DNA of 64,000 nt from Clostridiaceae bacterium (GTDB lineage Bacteria > Bacillota > Clostridia > Lachnospirales > Lachnospiraceae), in NCBI GenBank assembly GCA_009911305.1, contig QXXC01000012.1:37059-101058 (forward strand), in the 5' to 3' direction. Under the pieces are notes generated by a model, which had not been told where the DNA came from, ran no database searches, and saw only the letters and a list, made by a program, of their open reading frames with translations. This document shows, in pieces, positions 18,049 through 26,471 of the stretch (the first letter of the stretch is position 1; each line of letters opens with the position of its first letter). The position numbers and the translations under genes are program-made.

Positions 18049-18969
18049 TTACAGCCTCCCGTCATTTTCCCTGAGAACTCTTGCCGGTATGCCGGCTGCG
18101 ATCACTCCTGCCCTGATATCCTTTGTAACCACTGCTCCCATACCGATTACAGAGTTTTCTCCCACTGTAACCTGATTTTTTACAATCGCCCCGGGAGCTA
18201 CATAGCCGCCTTTCCCAATCCTGCAGCTCCCGCCCAATAGAGAGCATGCAATAATCAGGCTGTTTTTTCCAATTTGTACGTTATGAGCGATATGGCAGAG
18301 ATTGTCGATTTTTACCCCGTCTTCAATCATTGTGTCATCCAGTGTCCCTCTGTCAATACAGGTATTGGCTCCGATTTCCACATATTTTCCAATCCATACG
18401 CCTCCAAAATGTGGGATCTTTCGATATTGATCCTGTTCCATGAAATAGCCGAACCCATCCGTCCCTATAATTGTTCCGGAATGGATGATGCTCTTGTAGC
18501 CAATAACAACCGGACCTTCAATCTGCACATGGTTTCCAATTCTGACTTTTGATGCAATATCTACCTCTTTTCCGATATAACACCCATGCCCAATAGAAAC
18601 CCCCTCTCCGATTCGTTTCGTCAGTACAACGGAATCTGTGCAGATTTCAGGTTCCCGTTGTTTTGCAAAAAAGTGCTTCAAAATGGAAAAAAAGGTTTTT
18701 TTAGGATCTTCACAGGAAAGGAGATTTTGTATATCTCTCTGTTCCCTCCCTATGCTTCCCATGTCCCGCGGCCCTACGATCAAAAGGTTTCCTAACGAAT
18801 TCTCTGGTATTTCATTCAATCGTTTTTCATCTTTTGCCCAGGTTATACAACCGCTTTTTACATGATTCAGCGAACAAAAACCGTTTATCTGAAATGTCCG
18901 ATCCCCTTCCCATTCATACGGATATCGTTCTGAATCCAGAAAACGGAGTATCTCCTCTGCCAGTATCAT
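18049..18969 (-). CDS. LpxD-like hexapeptide acyltransferase in a capsule operon
   Basis: This 306-residue protein strongly resembles LpxD, the lipid A N-acyltransferase. It has an N-terminal non-repeat domain of about 110 residues, then hexapeptide repeats with the LpxD-type stretches [25 protein letters not shown] and [12 protein letters not shown]. The last contains the His that is catalytic in LpxD. A monoderm Clostridia cell does not make lipid A, so this enzyme probably acylates or acetylates a nucleotide sugar for the capsule. ATGA overlap couples it to the interrupted deacetylase gene upstream, and the WbpD-like gene follows directly. The acyl donor is unknown. Confidence 0.75.
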   Translation of the reverse strand: MILAEEILRFLDSERYPYEWEGDRTFQINGFCSLNHVKSGCITWAKDEKRLNEIPENSLGNLLIVGPRDMGSIGREQRDIQNLLSCEDPKKTFFSILKHFFAKQREPEICTDSVVLTKRIGEGVSIGHGCYIGKEVDIASKVRIGNHVQIEGPVVIGYKSIIHSGTIIGTDGFGYFMEQDQYRKIPHFGGVWIGKYVEIGANTCIDRGTLDDTMIEDGVKIDNLCHIAHNVQIGKNSLIIACSLLGGSCRIGKGGYVAPGAIVKNQVTVGENSVIGMGAVVTKDIRAGVIAAGIPARVLRENDGRL

Positions 18970-19712
18970 ATGAAGTCCTCCAAAGTAATAACATCCTGCA
19001 AATTAGTGAAATTATCCTTTACTTGATCATAACGCACAGGTAGAGCAGCTTGGATAAATGTTTTTAATACATCACGCAGATTTCGCTCTCTTTGGGAATA
19101 CCAAATCGGATGTGTCAAAATATGCAATTTTTGTTCCTTTCTTTCTGTAATCACCTACTCTGCATTCTCCCTCCAGCTCATACGGGAATCTGACATATAT
19201 TTAAATTCCCTGAAAAATTTCTCAGAATAGCTGTTCACAATCCCATCAAAGCAGATATCTTCTTCCAGAAATTGTTTTGATGGCCTGTGCATGGAAACAC
19301 ATCTGACCCTTTTTTCGAGCATATCTGATAAAAGGGCCGCCTCACGGAGCACACATTCCTGAAGGTATCCTCTATCAAAATGTTCCTCAGTCAGATACCT
19401 TTTTTCATCAAAATGCAATCCAATCTCATGTCCGGCCCGGATGATCCGTTTCAGATTCTCCATGCACTCTTTGGAATATAGATTATACAGTCCTGATGAA
19501 ATTAGAACGAAGTAAGTTGCGCTTATCGGACCCTCTTTCATATTTGCCTCAAACTGTGCAAAATCAGCCGCTGCGCCTAAATCCATATCTACATCATGTC
19601 TTAAAATACAACACCTGTTTTCATTATGAAATGAATGATAATCCGTTATTTTATATCCGGCTTCACGTATTGTCTGGATAAGTTGTCCATACGCTTCATA
19701 TGTAAATTTCAT
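18966..19712 (-). pseudogene. CE4-like polysaccharide deacetylase interrupted by in-frame TAG
   Basis: One continuous reading frame of 247 codons is split by a TAG at 19157-19155. The first part (185 residues) carries CCILRHDVDMD, the metal-binding Asp/His motif of polysaccharide deacetylases, plus HEIGLHFDEKRY and VSMHRPS. The second part (62 codons, first codon GTG) continues in the same frame and holds LHILTHPIWY, the expected last family motif with its His. Both ends overlap the neighbours by ATGA, exactly as for an intact operon gene. The product is probably truncated. A sequencing error, a recent nonsense mutation or suppression are all possible. The ATG at 19712 follows GGGGAGAA. Confidence 0.7.
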
Positions 19713-20815
19713 CTGCTGTTCTCCCCAAATTCGCCTTTCATATCCACACATGCAAAATTTGTCAGAGGAAGTGTCACCGCCCTGCCCTCTTTCTGGCTTT
19801 TATAAACAGCCAGCACCAGCTCCAGTGCATCGCGTCCCGCATAGGCATCCACATAGGGGGGCCGGTCATTTCGTATAGCGTCCGTCATATCCTTAAACAG
19901 ACTGATATGCCCGTTTCCATATACATTCGCAGCCGCCTCCATGAATCCCTTTTTTGCCTGATCTGCTTTTGTTTTATCTGAAAACTCCCACACATCAATG
20001 GAATTCGTGGATGTTCCACCTATTTTCACAGTTCCGTTTTCTCCAAAAATGCAGAGCGTCTCTTCCAGATTTTTCGGATAAACATTTGTTGTGCCTTCTA
20101 GGGTCGCAATCGCGCCGCTTTTGAAACGGATTACAGCCATTCCTACATCCTCAGCCTCCAGGTAGGAGTGGAATTGACGTCGCGTCTGGCCGTACACCTC
20201 TTCAATCTCTCCGCCGAAGGTCCAACGCAGCAGGTCAATGCCATGAATACACTGATTCATCAGCGCGCCCCCGTCCATAGCCCATGTTCCTCTCCAGGGA
20301 GCCTGTTGATAATACTCCCTATTCCGGTTCCAGCGCACATGAACTGAGCCATGTGACAGACGGCCAAATCGTCCGTCTTCCAGCGCTCTGCGCATAGACT
20401 GGACAGCAATATTAAAACGGTTTTGATGGCATGCGCTTACCTTTACGCCCTGTTCCTCTGAGCAGCGGATGATCGCATCGGCATCGGCCATGCTCATGGC
20501 CATCGGTTTTTCAATGATCACATGGATTCCATGACGGATACAGTATAATGCGATCTCTGCATGGCTGCCACTTTCGGTTGCAATACTGACAAGCGTTGGC
20601 TTTATATCATGTATCAGCTTTTTATAATCCGTATACCGCCTGATCGGATCCTCTGCCTGAAGGCCATGCAGTTCAAGAAGCGACTCCATTCGCTCTGGCA
20701 GCAGGTCACAGACTGCGGTTATTTCCAAATGGTTGTTTACAGCCGCTTTTATATGGTTTGTTGAAATTCTTCCACAGCCAATCAATGCGTATTTCATTTT
20801 GCCCTGTTCCTCCAT
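19709..20815 (-). CDS. WbpB/WlbA-like Gfo/Idh/MocA oxidoreductase
   Basis: This 368-residue NAD-dependent oxidoreductase has the Rossmann motif ALIGCGRISTNH at its start, EKPMAMSMADADAII with the catalytic EKP, and SACHQNRFN, a segment typical of WbpB/WlbA. These oxidise the 3-OH of UDP-GlcNAc uronic acid to the 3-keto sugar. The DGGALMNQCIHGIDLLRW helix holds the usual active-site His. Two starts are possible: 20815 (AAGGAG 5 nt upstream) and 20797 (GGAGG 10 nt upstream). The gene lies between the WbpA-like dehydrogenase and the deacetylase frame, and overlaps the latter by ATGA. Confidence 0.8.
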   Translation of the reverse strand: MEEQGKMKYALIGCGRISTNHIKAAVNNHLEITAVCDLLPERMESLLELHGLQAEDPIRRYTDYKKLIHDIKPTLVSIATESGSHAEIALYCIRHGIHVIIEKPMAMSMADADAIIRCSEEQGVKVSACHQNRFNIAVQSMRRALEDGRFGRLSHGSVHVRWNRNREYYQQAPWRGTWAMDGGALMNQCIHGIDLLRWTFGGEIEEVYGQTRRQFHSYLEAEDVGMAVIRFKSGAIATLEGTTNVYPKNLEETLCIFGENGTVKIGGTSTNSIDVWEFSDKTKADQAKKGFMEAAANVYGNGHISLFKDMTDAIRNDRPPYVDAYAGRDALELVLAVYKSQKEGRAVTLPLTNFACVDMKGEFGENSR

Positions 20816-20827
20816 TTTCTCTCCTTG

Positions 20828-22141
20828 CTAAAGAACTTCAACATTCCCACGCGGTTTCAAATCCTTCATCACATTTTTCGTATCGAAAACAGCCTTCGCA
20901 TGTCTCTGGATCATTGCATAATCCACATTGCTGTGAGCCGTTGTTATCATGACCAGATCGCAGGATGCAATGACAGCCGGTGAAATTGTTTCCAGTCCTT
21001 TCACCGTTTCTCCCTTATATCGGTATGCACAAATATATGGATCATAGTATTCGACCTGTGCCTGTTCGTTTCTCAATGCCTCGATCACACGCAACGCCGG
21101 ACTCTCCCGGTAATCGTCTATATCCTGCTTATACGCCACCCCTAAAATAAGAATCCTGGCATTCTTCAGGGATTTTTCATGATGGTTGAGAATCCTGCCT
21201 GCCCGTTCCACACAATATTCCGGCATCCTGTCATTGATCATCATGGAACTCTCAATCATGGAAGTGTGGAATCCATATTCTCTCGCTTTCCAGGAAAGAT
21301 AATAAGGATCAAGCGGTATACAATGTCCTCCAAGGCCCGGACCGGGATAAAATGCCTGAAAGCCATAAGGTTTTGTCTTTGCCGCTTCGATCACTTCCCA
21401 GAGACTGATTCCCATCCGTTCGCAGAGCATGGCCAGTTCATTGACCAGACCGATATTGATATTCCGATATGTGTTCTCTAAAATTTTTTCCATCTCAGCC
21501 ACCGCCGGAGAAGACACCTCAAAAACATCTCCGTCGAGAACAGCGCGGTACATAGCGGCTATTACCTTCGTCGCATTCCCACCAATGCCCCCGACCACTT
21601 TTGGCGTATTTTTTGTCTTATAAATCAAATTTCCCGGATCTACGCGCTCCGGCGAAAAGCCCAGATAAAAATCCATTCCACACCGCAAACCCGAACCAGC
21701 CTCCAGAATCGGCTTGACCAGCTCCTCCGTCGTTCCCGGATAGGTCGTTGATTCCAGCACAACCATTGTCTCCTTCTGTAAATGGCATGCAATTTGCTCA
21801 ACGGAACGCTGTACATAACTGATATCCGGTTGCTGATGCTTATCCAGAGGAGTTGGGACACAGATCGCAATAAAGTCCATCTCTTTTATAAATGAGAAAT
21901 CCGTGGTAGCAGAAATCATCCCTTTATCCACCAGATTTTTTAAATCGCTATCTACCACATCGCCGATATAGTTATGTCCTGCATTTACCATATCCACTTT
22001 TTCCCTCTGGACATCAAACCCAATGGTCCGGAATCCGGCCTTCGCTTTTTCTACGGCAAGCGGAAGACCGACATATCCAAGACCGACTACCCCAACCCGA
22101 ATCGTTTTTTCCTGAATCTTTTTTAATAATTTTTCTCTCAT
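20828..22141 (-). CDS. UDP-N-acetyl-hexosamine 6-dehydrogenase (WbpA-like)
   Basis: This 437-residue nucleotide-sugar dehydrogenase has the NAD motif VGVVGLGYVGLPLA, then VPTPLDKHQQPDISYV, VLESTTYPGTTEE, LGFSPERVDPGN and the catalytic segment PGPGLGGHCIPLDPYYL with the active Cys. The HQPD and PGN details fit the WbpA/WecC group acting on UDP-GlcNAc or UDP-ManNAc rather than UDP-glucose. It oxidises C6 to the uronic acid. The ATG at 22141 is preferred; a GTG at 22156 overlaps the upstream stop but lies too close to the GAGGAG. It supplies the first step of the predicted diacetamido-uronic acid pathway. Confidence 0.85.
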   Translation of the reverse strand: MREKLLKKIQEKTIRVGVVGLGYVGLPLAVEKAKAGFRTIGFDVQREKVDMVNAGHNYIGDVVDSDLKNLVDKGMISATTDFSFIKEMDFIAICVPTPLDKHQQPDISYVQRSVEQIACHLQKETMVVLESTTYPGTTEELVKPILEAGSGLRCGMDFYLGFSPERVDPGNLIYKTKNTPKVVGGIGGNATKVIAAMYRAVLDGDVFEVSSPAVAEMEKILENTYRNINIGLVNELAMLCERMGISLWEVIEAAKTKPYGFQAFYPGPGLGGHCIPLDPYYLSWKAREYGFHTSMIESSMMINDRMPEYCVERAGRILNHHEKSLKNARILILGVAYKQDIDDYRESPALRVIEALRNEQAQVEYYDPYICAYRYKGETVKGLETISPAVIASCDLVMITTAHSNVDYAMIQRHAKAVFDTKNVMKDLKPRGNVEVL

Positions 22142-22152
22142 AGGTATTATCT

Positions 22153-23379
22153 TCACTCCTCAAATAACACCGCAAACTGTTTTGCCAGCCTGTGATATTC
22201 AAAATGCTCCTGTACTGCTTTTTTTCCCCGAAGTCCCATCTGTTTGCGCTCCTGGCTATCCATGCCTGCCAGCTCCGTTATTGCAGATACAATACCGGCT
22301 ATATCTCCGGAATTGACTCTGATACCAGCTTTATACTGCTCTATTATGGTGTGTCTGACTGTAACAGCACACACAATTGGCTTTCCGGCCATCAGAGAAT
22401 CATATAATTTATTCATGCAAATCCCGAAACGATATAAAGGAGAATCGTGCGCTCCCATATAGATACAGTCAAAGTTCGACACCAATGCAGGTATTTCGCG
22501 CCTTGAAACCGGTTCCAAAAAATAAAGGTTATCTATGATTTCATTCTGTTTTCTGGAAATTAACCGTTCCTTTTCACATCCATTTCCTGCTAATACAAAA
22601 GCAATGCCTGAACCCTGCATCTCCTTTGCCGCGTCCAAAAGCGCATCTAATGCATTAGATATTGCATGGCCTCCAAAATATCCCACAATAAAGGGGTATG
22701 TTTCTTTCGTTTTCCGAAAAAATGTTTTCAGATTCTCTGGCAATGGGTCTTGATTCTTCCATTCATCCAACTCCACCCCATTAGGAATGTGGACAAATTG
22801 CCCCGCCTTCATCCCATGGCGTAACATATACTTTTTAGCAAACGGCAAGAGAGAAACAACATAAGCCGAATGGCGATATGCCGAATTTTCCGCTGCCTGC
22901 ATCAGCGCTACGAACGGGTGTTGTCTTGACATACCTCCTATTTCATAAAGGGTTGACGGCCACATATCATGTACCTCATGGATCACCCTCGCTCCACTGA
23001 ACCGCCCGATCCGCTGTGCGGCATACGTGTCAAGCGGATACGTCGAAGAAGCGATTATCACATCCGGCTTCCAATTCCTGGCAATCCATCGCGCTTTCAG
23101 CCACAGCTTCCCTACAAAACGGAACATGGTAGCAGCCCGCCGCGCCCCATTTCTCTTATAGTCTCCGGTCCGGATCCAGTGGTAATGGATTCCGTCGATC
23201 ACCTCTTCCTGAAAATCCCTGATTACCTGGGGATTTTTCATCCGCAGATGAGAAAAATCTCCAGCCGCAATCCGAACGGAATATCCCATCTTTACCCACT
23301 CCCTGGCAAAATAATAAGGACGGAATTCCATTCCCATTTCTACGCTTCCAGCATAATGATTCAGCAATAAAATATTCAT
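22153..23379 (-). CDS. WbuB-like glycosyltransferase family 4
   Basis: This 408-residue GT-B protein starts NILLLNHYAGSVEMGMEFRPYY, a sequence very typical of WbuB-type transferases. It contains VIHEVHDMWPSTLYEIGGM, and FVGYFGGHAISNALDALLDA opening the donor-binding domain. WbuB-type enzymes often add the second sugar of a capsule or O-antigen repeat, commonly an N-acetylated amino sugar. Its position right after the initiating transferase fits. GGAG stands 7 nt before the ATG at 23379. Confidence 0.8.
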   Translation of the reverse strand: MNILLLNHYAGSVEMGMEFRPYYFAREWVKMGYSVRIAAGDFSHLRMKNPQVIRDFQEEVIDGIHYHWIRTGDYKRNGARRAATMFRFVGKLWLKARWIARNWKPDVIIASSTYPLDTYAAQRIGRFSGARVIHEVHDMWPSTLYEIGGMSRQHPFVALMQAAENSAYRHSAYVVSLLPFAKKYMLRHGMKAGQFVHIPNGVELDEWKNQDPLPENLKTFFRKTKETYPFIVGYFGGHAISNALDALLDAAKEMQGSGIAFVLAGNGCEKERLISRKQNEIIDNLYFLEPVSRREIPALVSNFDCIYMGAHDSPLYRFGICMNKLYDSLMAGKPIVCAVTVRHTIIEQYKAGIRVNSGDIAGIVSAITELAGMDSQERKQMGLRGKKAVQEHFEYHRLAKQFAVLFEE

Positions 23380-23420
23380 CTTGTGTCTCCGTTTTCAGAT
23401 GCCTGTTTCTCTCTTACACG

Positions 23421-24248
23421 CTATCCTCTCATATTCCGATATTCCGCCGGGTACCGGAACCGTTTTACTCCGCACATCTGTGCTGTAATGACTGCCACCG
23501 TCCGCAGGATCATTTCAGCATCATAGAGCAGGGAAACGCGCCTCACATAATTTAAATCCATTTCCAGCTTCACAGGCAGCAGCCGCCTGATATATAAACG
23601 CTCCGCATCATCCCCTTTTAAAAGAGTCTCCCCATACGCATAATAAAAGAGACTCCCTGGGCTTGACAGTCCGGGAAGAAGAGCAAGCGTATACATCTGC
23701 CGCTTCGTATAATGCTTCCTCACAATCGATACGTCCTCCGGCCTGGGACCGATCACCGCCATGTCCCCCTTTAAAATATTGACAAGCTGTGGAAGCTCAT
23801 CGATCTTTGTTTTACGCAGAAAACGCCCGAACGGGAATACACGCGGATCATCTGCAGAGGTGATCCGCCCGCCTGCCCTCTTTTGGGGCTGCCTTCTCTT
23901 CCTCTGCTCCGCTTCTTCCATTGTCCTGAATTTATACATGGTAAACGGGACTCCTCCCTTCCCCATTCTTTCTGCCCGGAACAGAATCGGGCCTTTGCTG
24001 CTCAGGCGGATCCCCAGGGCGGCAAATAAAAATACCGGAGACAGCATGATAAGTCCTACAAGCGCTGCTGCAGCGTCCAGGCATCGTTTCACCTTCAAAT
24101 ATCGTTTTCTTCTATAGCGTGAATGGATATAATTCTTTACAGGCTTCAGTGCGCCGTTCCTGTTTACATCATGCTTTCTGTGCGCAGTCCCGCCCGCGCA
24201 CAGTCGCTCACTATCCATGCGTGATGTTGTTTCTAAAACCCTGTGCAT
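23421..24248 (-). CDS. Initiating bacterial sugar transferase (undecaprenyl-phosphate)
   Basis: This 275-residue phosphoglycosyl transferase has a single membrane segment (LDAAAALVGLIMLSPVFLFA). The conserved catalytic region follows: GPILFRAERMG, FTMYKFRTM, TKIDELPQLVNILKGDMAVIGPRPE. It moves a sugar phosphate from a UDP-sugar to undecaprenyl phosphate, starting repeat-unit synthesis. The tail after residue about 190 is longer than in PglC. The ATG at 24248 follows GGAGAGG; the frame is open further to 24281. Confidence 0.85.
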   Translation of the reverse strand: MHRVLETTSRMDSERLCAGGTAHRKHDVNRNGALKPVKNYIHSRYRRKRYLKVKRCLDAAAALVGLIMLSPVFLFAALGIRLSSKGPILFRAERMGKGGVPFTMYKFRTMEEAEQRKRRQPQKRAGGRITSADDPRVFPFGRFLRKTKIDELPQLVNILKGDMAVIGPRPEDVSIVRKHYTKRQMYTLALLPGLSSPGSLFYYAYGETLLKGDDAERLYIRRLLPVKLEMDLNYVRRVSLLYDAEMILRTVAVITAQMCGVKRFRYPAEYRNMRG

Positions 24249-24347
24249 CCTGAAACCTCTCCTCTCACATTCCCTCATCAACCCTTTTTGTCAAACAGAG
24301 TTTCCTTTTACTATTACTGTGAATTATCTGCTGGTTTACCCGTCTCT

Positions 24348-25577
24348 TCACCGGCTGGAAATCTGTCCATAACACTCCCTGAACACAGTCCCGATATACC
24401 GCATCTCTTCTTCCGTCAGCCGTGTGTGCAGCGGCAGTGTGATCTCATTTTCATACTGGTGAAAGGCATTTGGATAGTCCTGAATGTCAAACCCAAGCTT
24501 TTTATACGCTGTGTGCATCGGAAGCGGTTTATAATGCACGTTCGCCGCCACCCCGCGCTCTGCCATTTCCACAATCAGACGGTTCCGGAACTCCACCGTT
24601 TTCCCGGTCAGCCTGGCCAGGCAGAGATGGCGGCTTGAGGAGAAATCCGGGCCGTCGTGCTGCAGGAGCTCTACCGGAAGCGGGGAAAGCATTTCTTCAT
24701 ATCGGTGCAGAAGCTCCCTTCTCCTCGCAAGCATCCCCGGATAGCGCTCAAGCTGCGCCAGGCCGATCGCCGCCATGATATCTGTCATATTGCACTTGTA
24801 GGCCGGCATTACTATGTCATACTCCCAGGCCCCGGGCTTTGTCTTGGACAGCGCATCCTTGCTCTGGCCGTGCAGGGATAACAGCATGAGCTGATGGTAG
24901 ATCCATTCATCATCCATTCCCGCTGCCCGGGCTTCCTCGGGAAGCGGTTTCCACACCAGCGCGCCGCCCTCGGCAGTCGTCAGATTTTTGACGGCATGAA
25001 AAGAAAAGCTGGTAAAATCAGCCGCCTGCCCGCACTGCTTTCCACTGCGCGACGCGCCGAACGCATGCGCTGCGTCCGCCAAGACAGCCATCCGGCCAAA
25101 CGCCTTCTGAAGCGGGCTCCCGGGATGAAACAGCGCCCGTTTCTGCTCTGCAATCGCAAGGATCCGATCATAATCACACATGACCCCTGCGATATCAACC
25201 GGGATAACCGCCTTTGTCCGCTTTGTCACCGCCGCCTCCAGCCGGTCATAATCCATGTGATACGATCCCGGCGCCGTGTCAACCAGAACCGGGCGCGCGC
25301 CGGTGTGCAGGATAACGCTCGCGCTGGCGGAATATGTATAAGCGCTTGTGATTACCTCATCCCCGGGCCCAATCCCCAGAAGATGCAGGGCCAGCTCCAT
25401 ACAGGCCGTCGCGGAATTCAGGCAGACCGCTTTTTCCGTGTGAGTAAATGCAGCGATCCGCTGTTCAAACTCCTTTGTCTTCGGCCCTGTGGTAATCCAG
25501 CCGGAACGGAGTGCCTTTGCAACCTCCTGTATCTCCTCTTCCGTGATATCCGGCGGTGAAAATGGTATATGCATCAT
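24348..25577 (-). CDS. DegT/DnrJ/EryC1/StrS sugar aminotransferase
   Basis: This 409-residue PLP aminotransferase has GWITTGPKTKEFEQR near the N-terminus, the PLP region LADAAHAFGAS, and SFHAVKNLTTAEGGALV with the Schiff-base lysine. It is a second, distant paralogue of the WbpE-like enzyme at 11448. Similar enzymes (PglE/ArnB/PseC type) place a 4-amino group on a UDP-4-keto sugar. No dehydratase for such a keto sugar is present in this operon, so that substrate would come from elsewhere. It is the first enzyme gene after loaP and precedes the initiating transferase, so it may supply the first sugar. GGAGGAGG supports the start. Confidence 0.8.
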   Translation of the reverse strand: MMHIPFSPPDITEEEIQEVAKALRSGWITTGPKTKEFEQRIAAFTHTEKAVCLNSATACMELALHLLGIGPGDEVITSAYTYSASASVILHTGARPVLVDTAPGSYHMDYDRLEAAVTKRTKAVIPVDIAGVMCDYDRILAIAEQKRALFHPGSPLQKAFGRMAVLADAAHAFGASRSGKQCGQAADFTSFSFHAVKNLTTAEGGALVWKPLPEEARAAGMDDEWIYHQLMLLSLHGQSKDALSKTKPGAWEYDIVMPAYKCNMTDIMAAIGLAQLERYPGMLARRRELLHRYEEMLSPLPVELLQHDGPDFSSSRHLCLARLTGKTVEFRNRLIVEMAERGVAANVHYKPLPMHTAYKKLGFDIQDYPNAFHQYENEITLPLHTRLTEEEMRYIGTVFRECYGQISSR

Positions 25578-25599
25578 ATTGATTCCTCCTCCTGACTGT

Positions 25600-26184
25600 T
25601 TACATGCGCGCCCGCCCGCTGTCCTTTAAAAGCTCCACCCCAAACAAGATTCTCTGCATCCGGTTAAACAGCGGCACCTCCACAACCGCAAAGCGCTTAT
25701 GCAGGTTCAGCTTAACGAGACGATCCACATATGGTAAGAGCGCCCCCTGTGTCTCCACGATCTCCCGATCCGCCCCCAGCGTAATCCGGCTCATGCCCAT
25801 CACTTCTGTCAGCTCTTCACCGCAGATATCCTTCAGAAACGCCAGATCCGCCAGATCCACAGGAATCATGGCCGCTTTGGCGCGCCCTCCGCTCTCCTGT
25901 CCCCCGGCCCTTTCGCTGAATCCACCAGCCCTGAGCGGCTGCGGAAAATCCCGGCTCCGCAAAAGCGCTTCTGCAAGCTCCTCCCTGCAGGCTGTTTTTA
26001 CAAAGATATAACCTGGAAACAGTACCTCCTCCATTCTATGCCAGACTCCGCCGGAGCGGAATGCCTTCGCCCTTCTGGGAAGCGCCAGACGGCAAAACAG
26101 CCTTCCGCCTATCCTTCTCTCCAGAAGCTCAGCCGCGGCAGCCTCCCGCTTGCTGGCAGTGCTTAACACATACCATTCCTCCAT
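25600..26184 (-). CDS. loaP: LoaP-type NusG paralogue, processive antiterminator
   Basis: This 194-residue protein has a NusG N-terminal domain (EWYVLSTASKREAAAAELL, then EVLFPGYIFVKTACREEL) and a C-terminal KOW-like part (KLNLHKRFAVVEVPLFNRMQRILFGVEL). It is of the LoaP group, specialised NusG paralogues that ride on RNA polymerase and allow read-through of long polysaccharide or polyketide operons in Firmicutes. An alanine/glycine-rich stretch around residues 90-110 is unusual. The ATG at 26184 follows AAGGGGG. It is the first gene of the capsule operon. The 72-nt leader before it shares motifs with sequence across the invertible promoter, possibly the LoaP recognition RNA. Confidence 0.8.
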   Translation of the reverse strand: MEEWYVLSTASKREAAAAELLERRIGGRLFCRLALPRRAKAFRSGGVWHRMEEVLFPGYIFVKTACREELAEALLRSRDFPQPLRAGGFSERAGGQESGGRAKAAMIPVDLADLAFLKDICGEELTEVMGMSRITLGADREIVETQGALLPYVDRLVKLNLHKRFAVVEVPLFNRMQRILFGVELLKDSGRARM

Positions 26185-26206
26185 CTTGTATGCCCCCTTC
26201 ACGGAT

Positions 26207-26242
26207 GAACCGTATGCCTGTGTGCAGTACCATGTATCTCCG
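26207..26242 (-). promoter_or_regulatory. loaP leader hairpin, candidate LoaP recognition element
   Basis: On the minus strand CGGAGAT (26242-26236), 22 nt, then ACGGTTC (26213-26207). The 5-bp stem TGTGC / GCACA brackets the CGGAGAT. The same two blocks with the same 22-nt spacing occur in mirror position at 26472-26507 beyond the invertible promoter. LoaP is known to act through a leader RNA hairpin; equating the two is inference. Confidence 0.5.
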
Positions 26243-26255
26243 CACAGCCACGGAT

Positions 26256-26276
26256 TTCGTAGAATAACGTAATCTA
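26256..26276. repeat. Left inverted repeat of the promoter switch (recombination site)
   Basis: This 21-bp arm is perfectly repeated in inverted orientation at 26439-26459; four further matching bases follow one mismatch on the inner side. Extended by a few bases, the site is itself two 8-bp half-sites, TTTCGTAG and CTACGAAA (26255-26262 and 26274-26281), around an asymmetric 11-bp centre (AATAACGTAAT). That is the layout of a tyrosine-recombinase core site. Confidence 0.8.
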
Positions 26277-26438
26277 CGAAAGAGAATTGTGTGTTTATTT
26301 TTATTATAATCAGATTTATTTTTCAGGAGATTTGATTTAAGAATTTTATAACGAATATTTATAGAATATTAAAACATTTTTGAGAAAAACTGTTATTGAA
26401 ATAACCCGGAAACCGTAGTATAATGAATGAAAATTTCT
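26277..26438. promoter_or_regulatory. 162-bp invertible promoter segment (currently OFF for capsule)
   Basis: The segment contains TTGAAA (26396-26401), a 17-bp spacer and TATAAT (26419-26424), a near-perfect sigma-A promoter pointing right, away from the loaP-capsule operon. No comparable promoter is seen on its minus strand. Inversion between the flanking repeats would place the start near 26284 reading left into loaP. The rest of the segment is very AT-rich with no gene. Confidence 0.75.
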
Positions 26439-26459
26439 TAGATTACGTTATTCTACGAA
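26439..26459. repeat. Right inverted repeat of the promoter switch (recombination site)
   Basis: Inverted copy of 26256-26276. Half-sites here are TTTCTTAG and CTACGAAG around ATTACGTTATT; the left half-site differs by one base from the other copy. The asymmetric centre makes the two sites opposite in orientation, so recombination would invert the DNA between them. Confidence 0.8.
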
Positions 26460-26471
26460 GTGTCCCTATTC

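Noticed and set aside
19155..19157. TAG read as pyrrolysine
   Set aside because: No pyl genes or methylamine methyltransferases are visible, the protein family does not use pyrrolysine, and a nonsense mutation is simpler.
24894..25559. Plus-strand open frame of 221 codons opposite the DegT aminotransferase
   Set aside because: Shadow frame of a gene with clear PLP motifs.
26256..26459. The inverted repeats as a simple long terminator hairpin
   Set aside because: A 162-bp AT-rich loop with a consensus promoter, and half-site structure within each repeat, do not fit a terminator.
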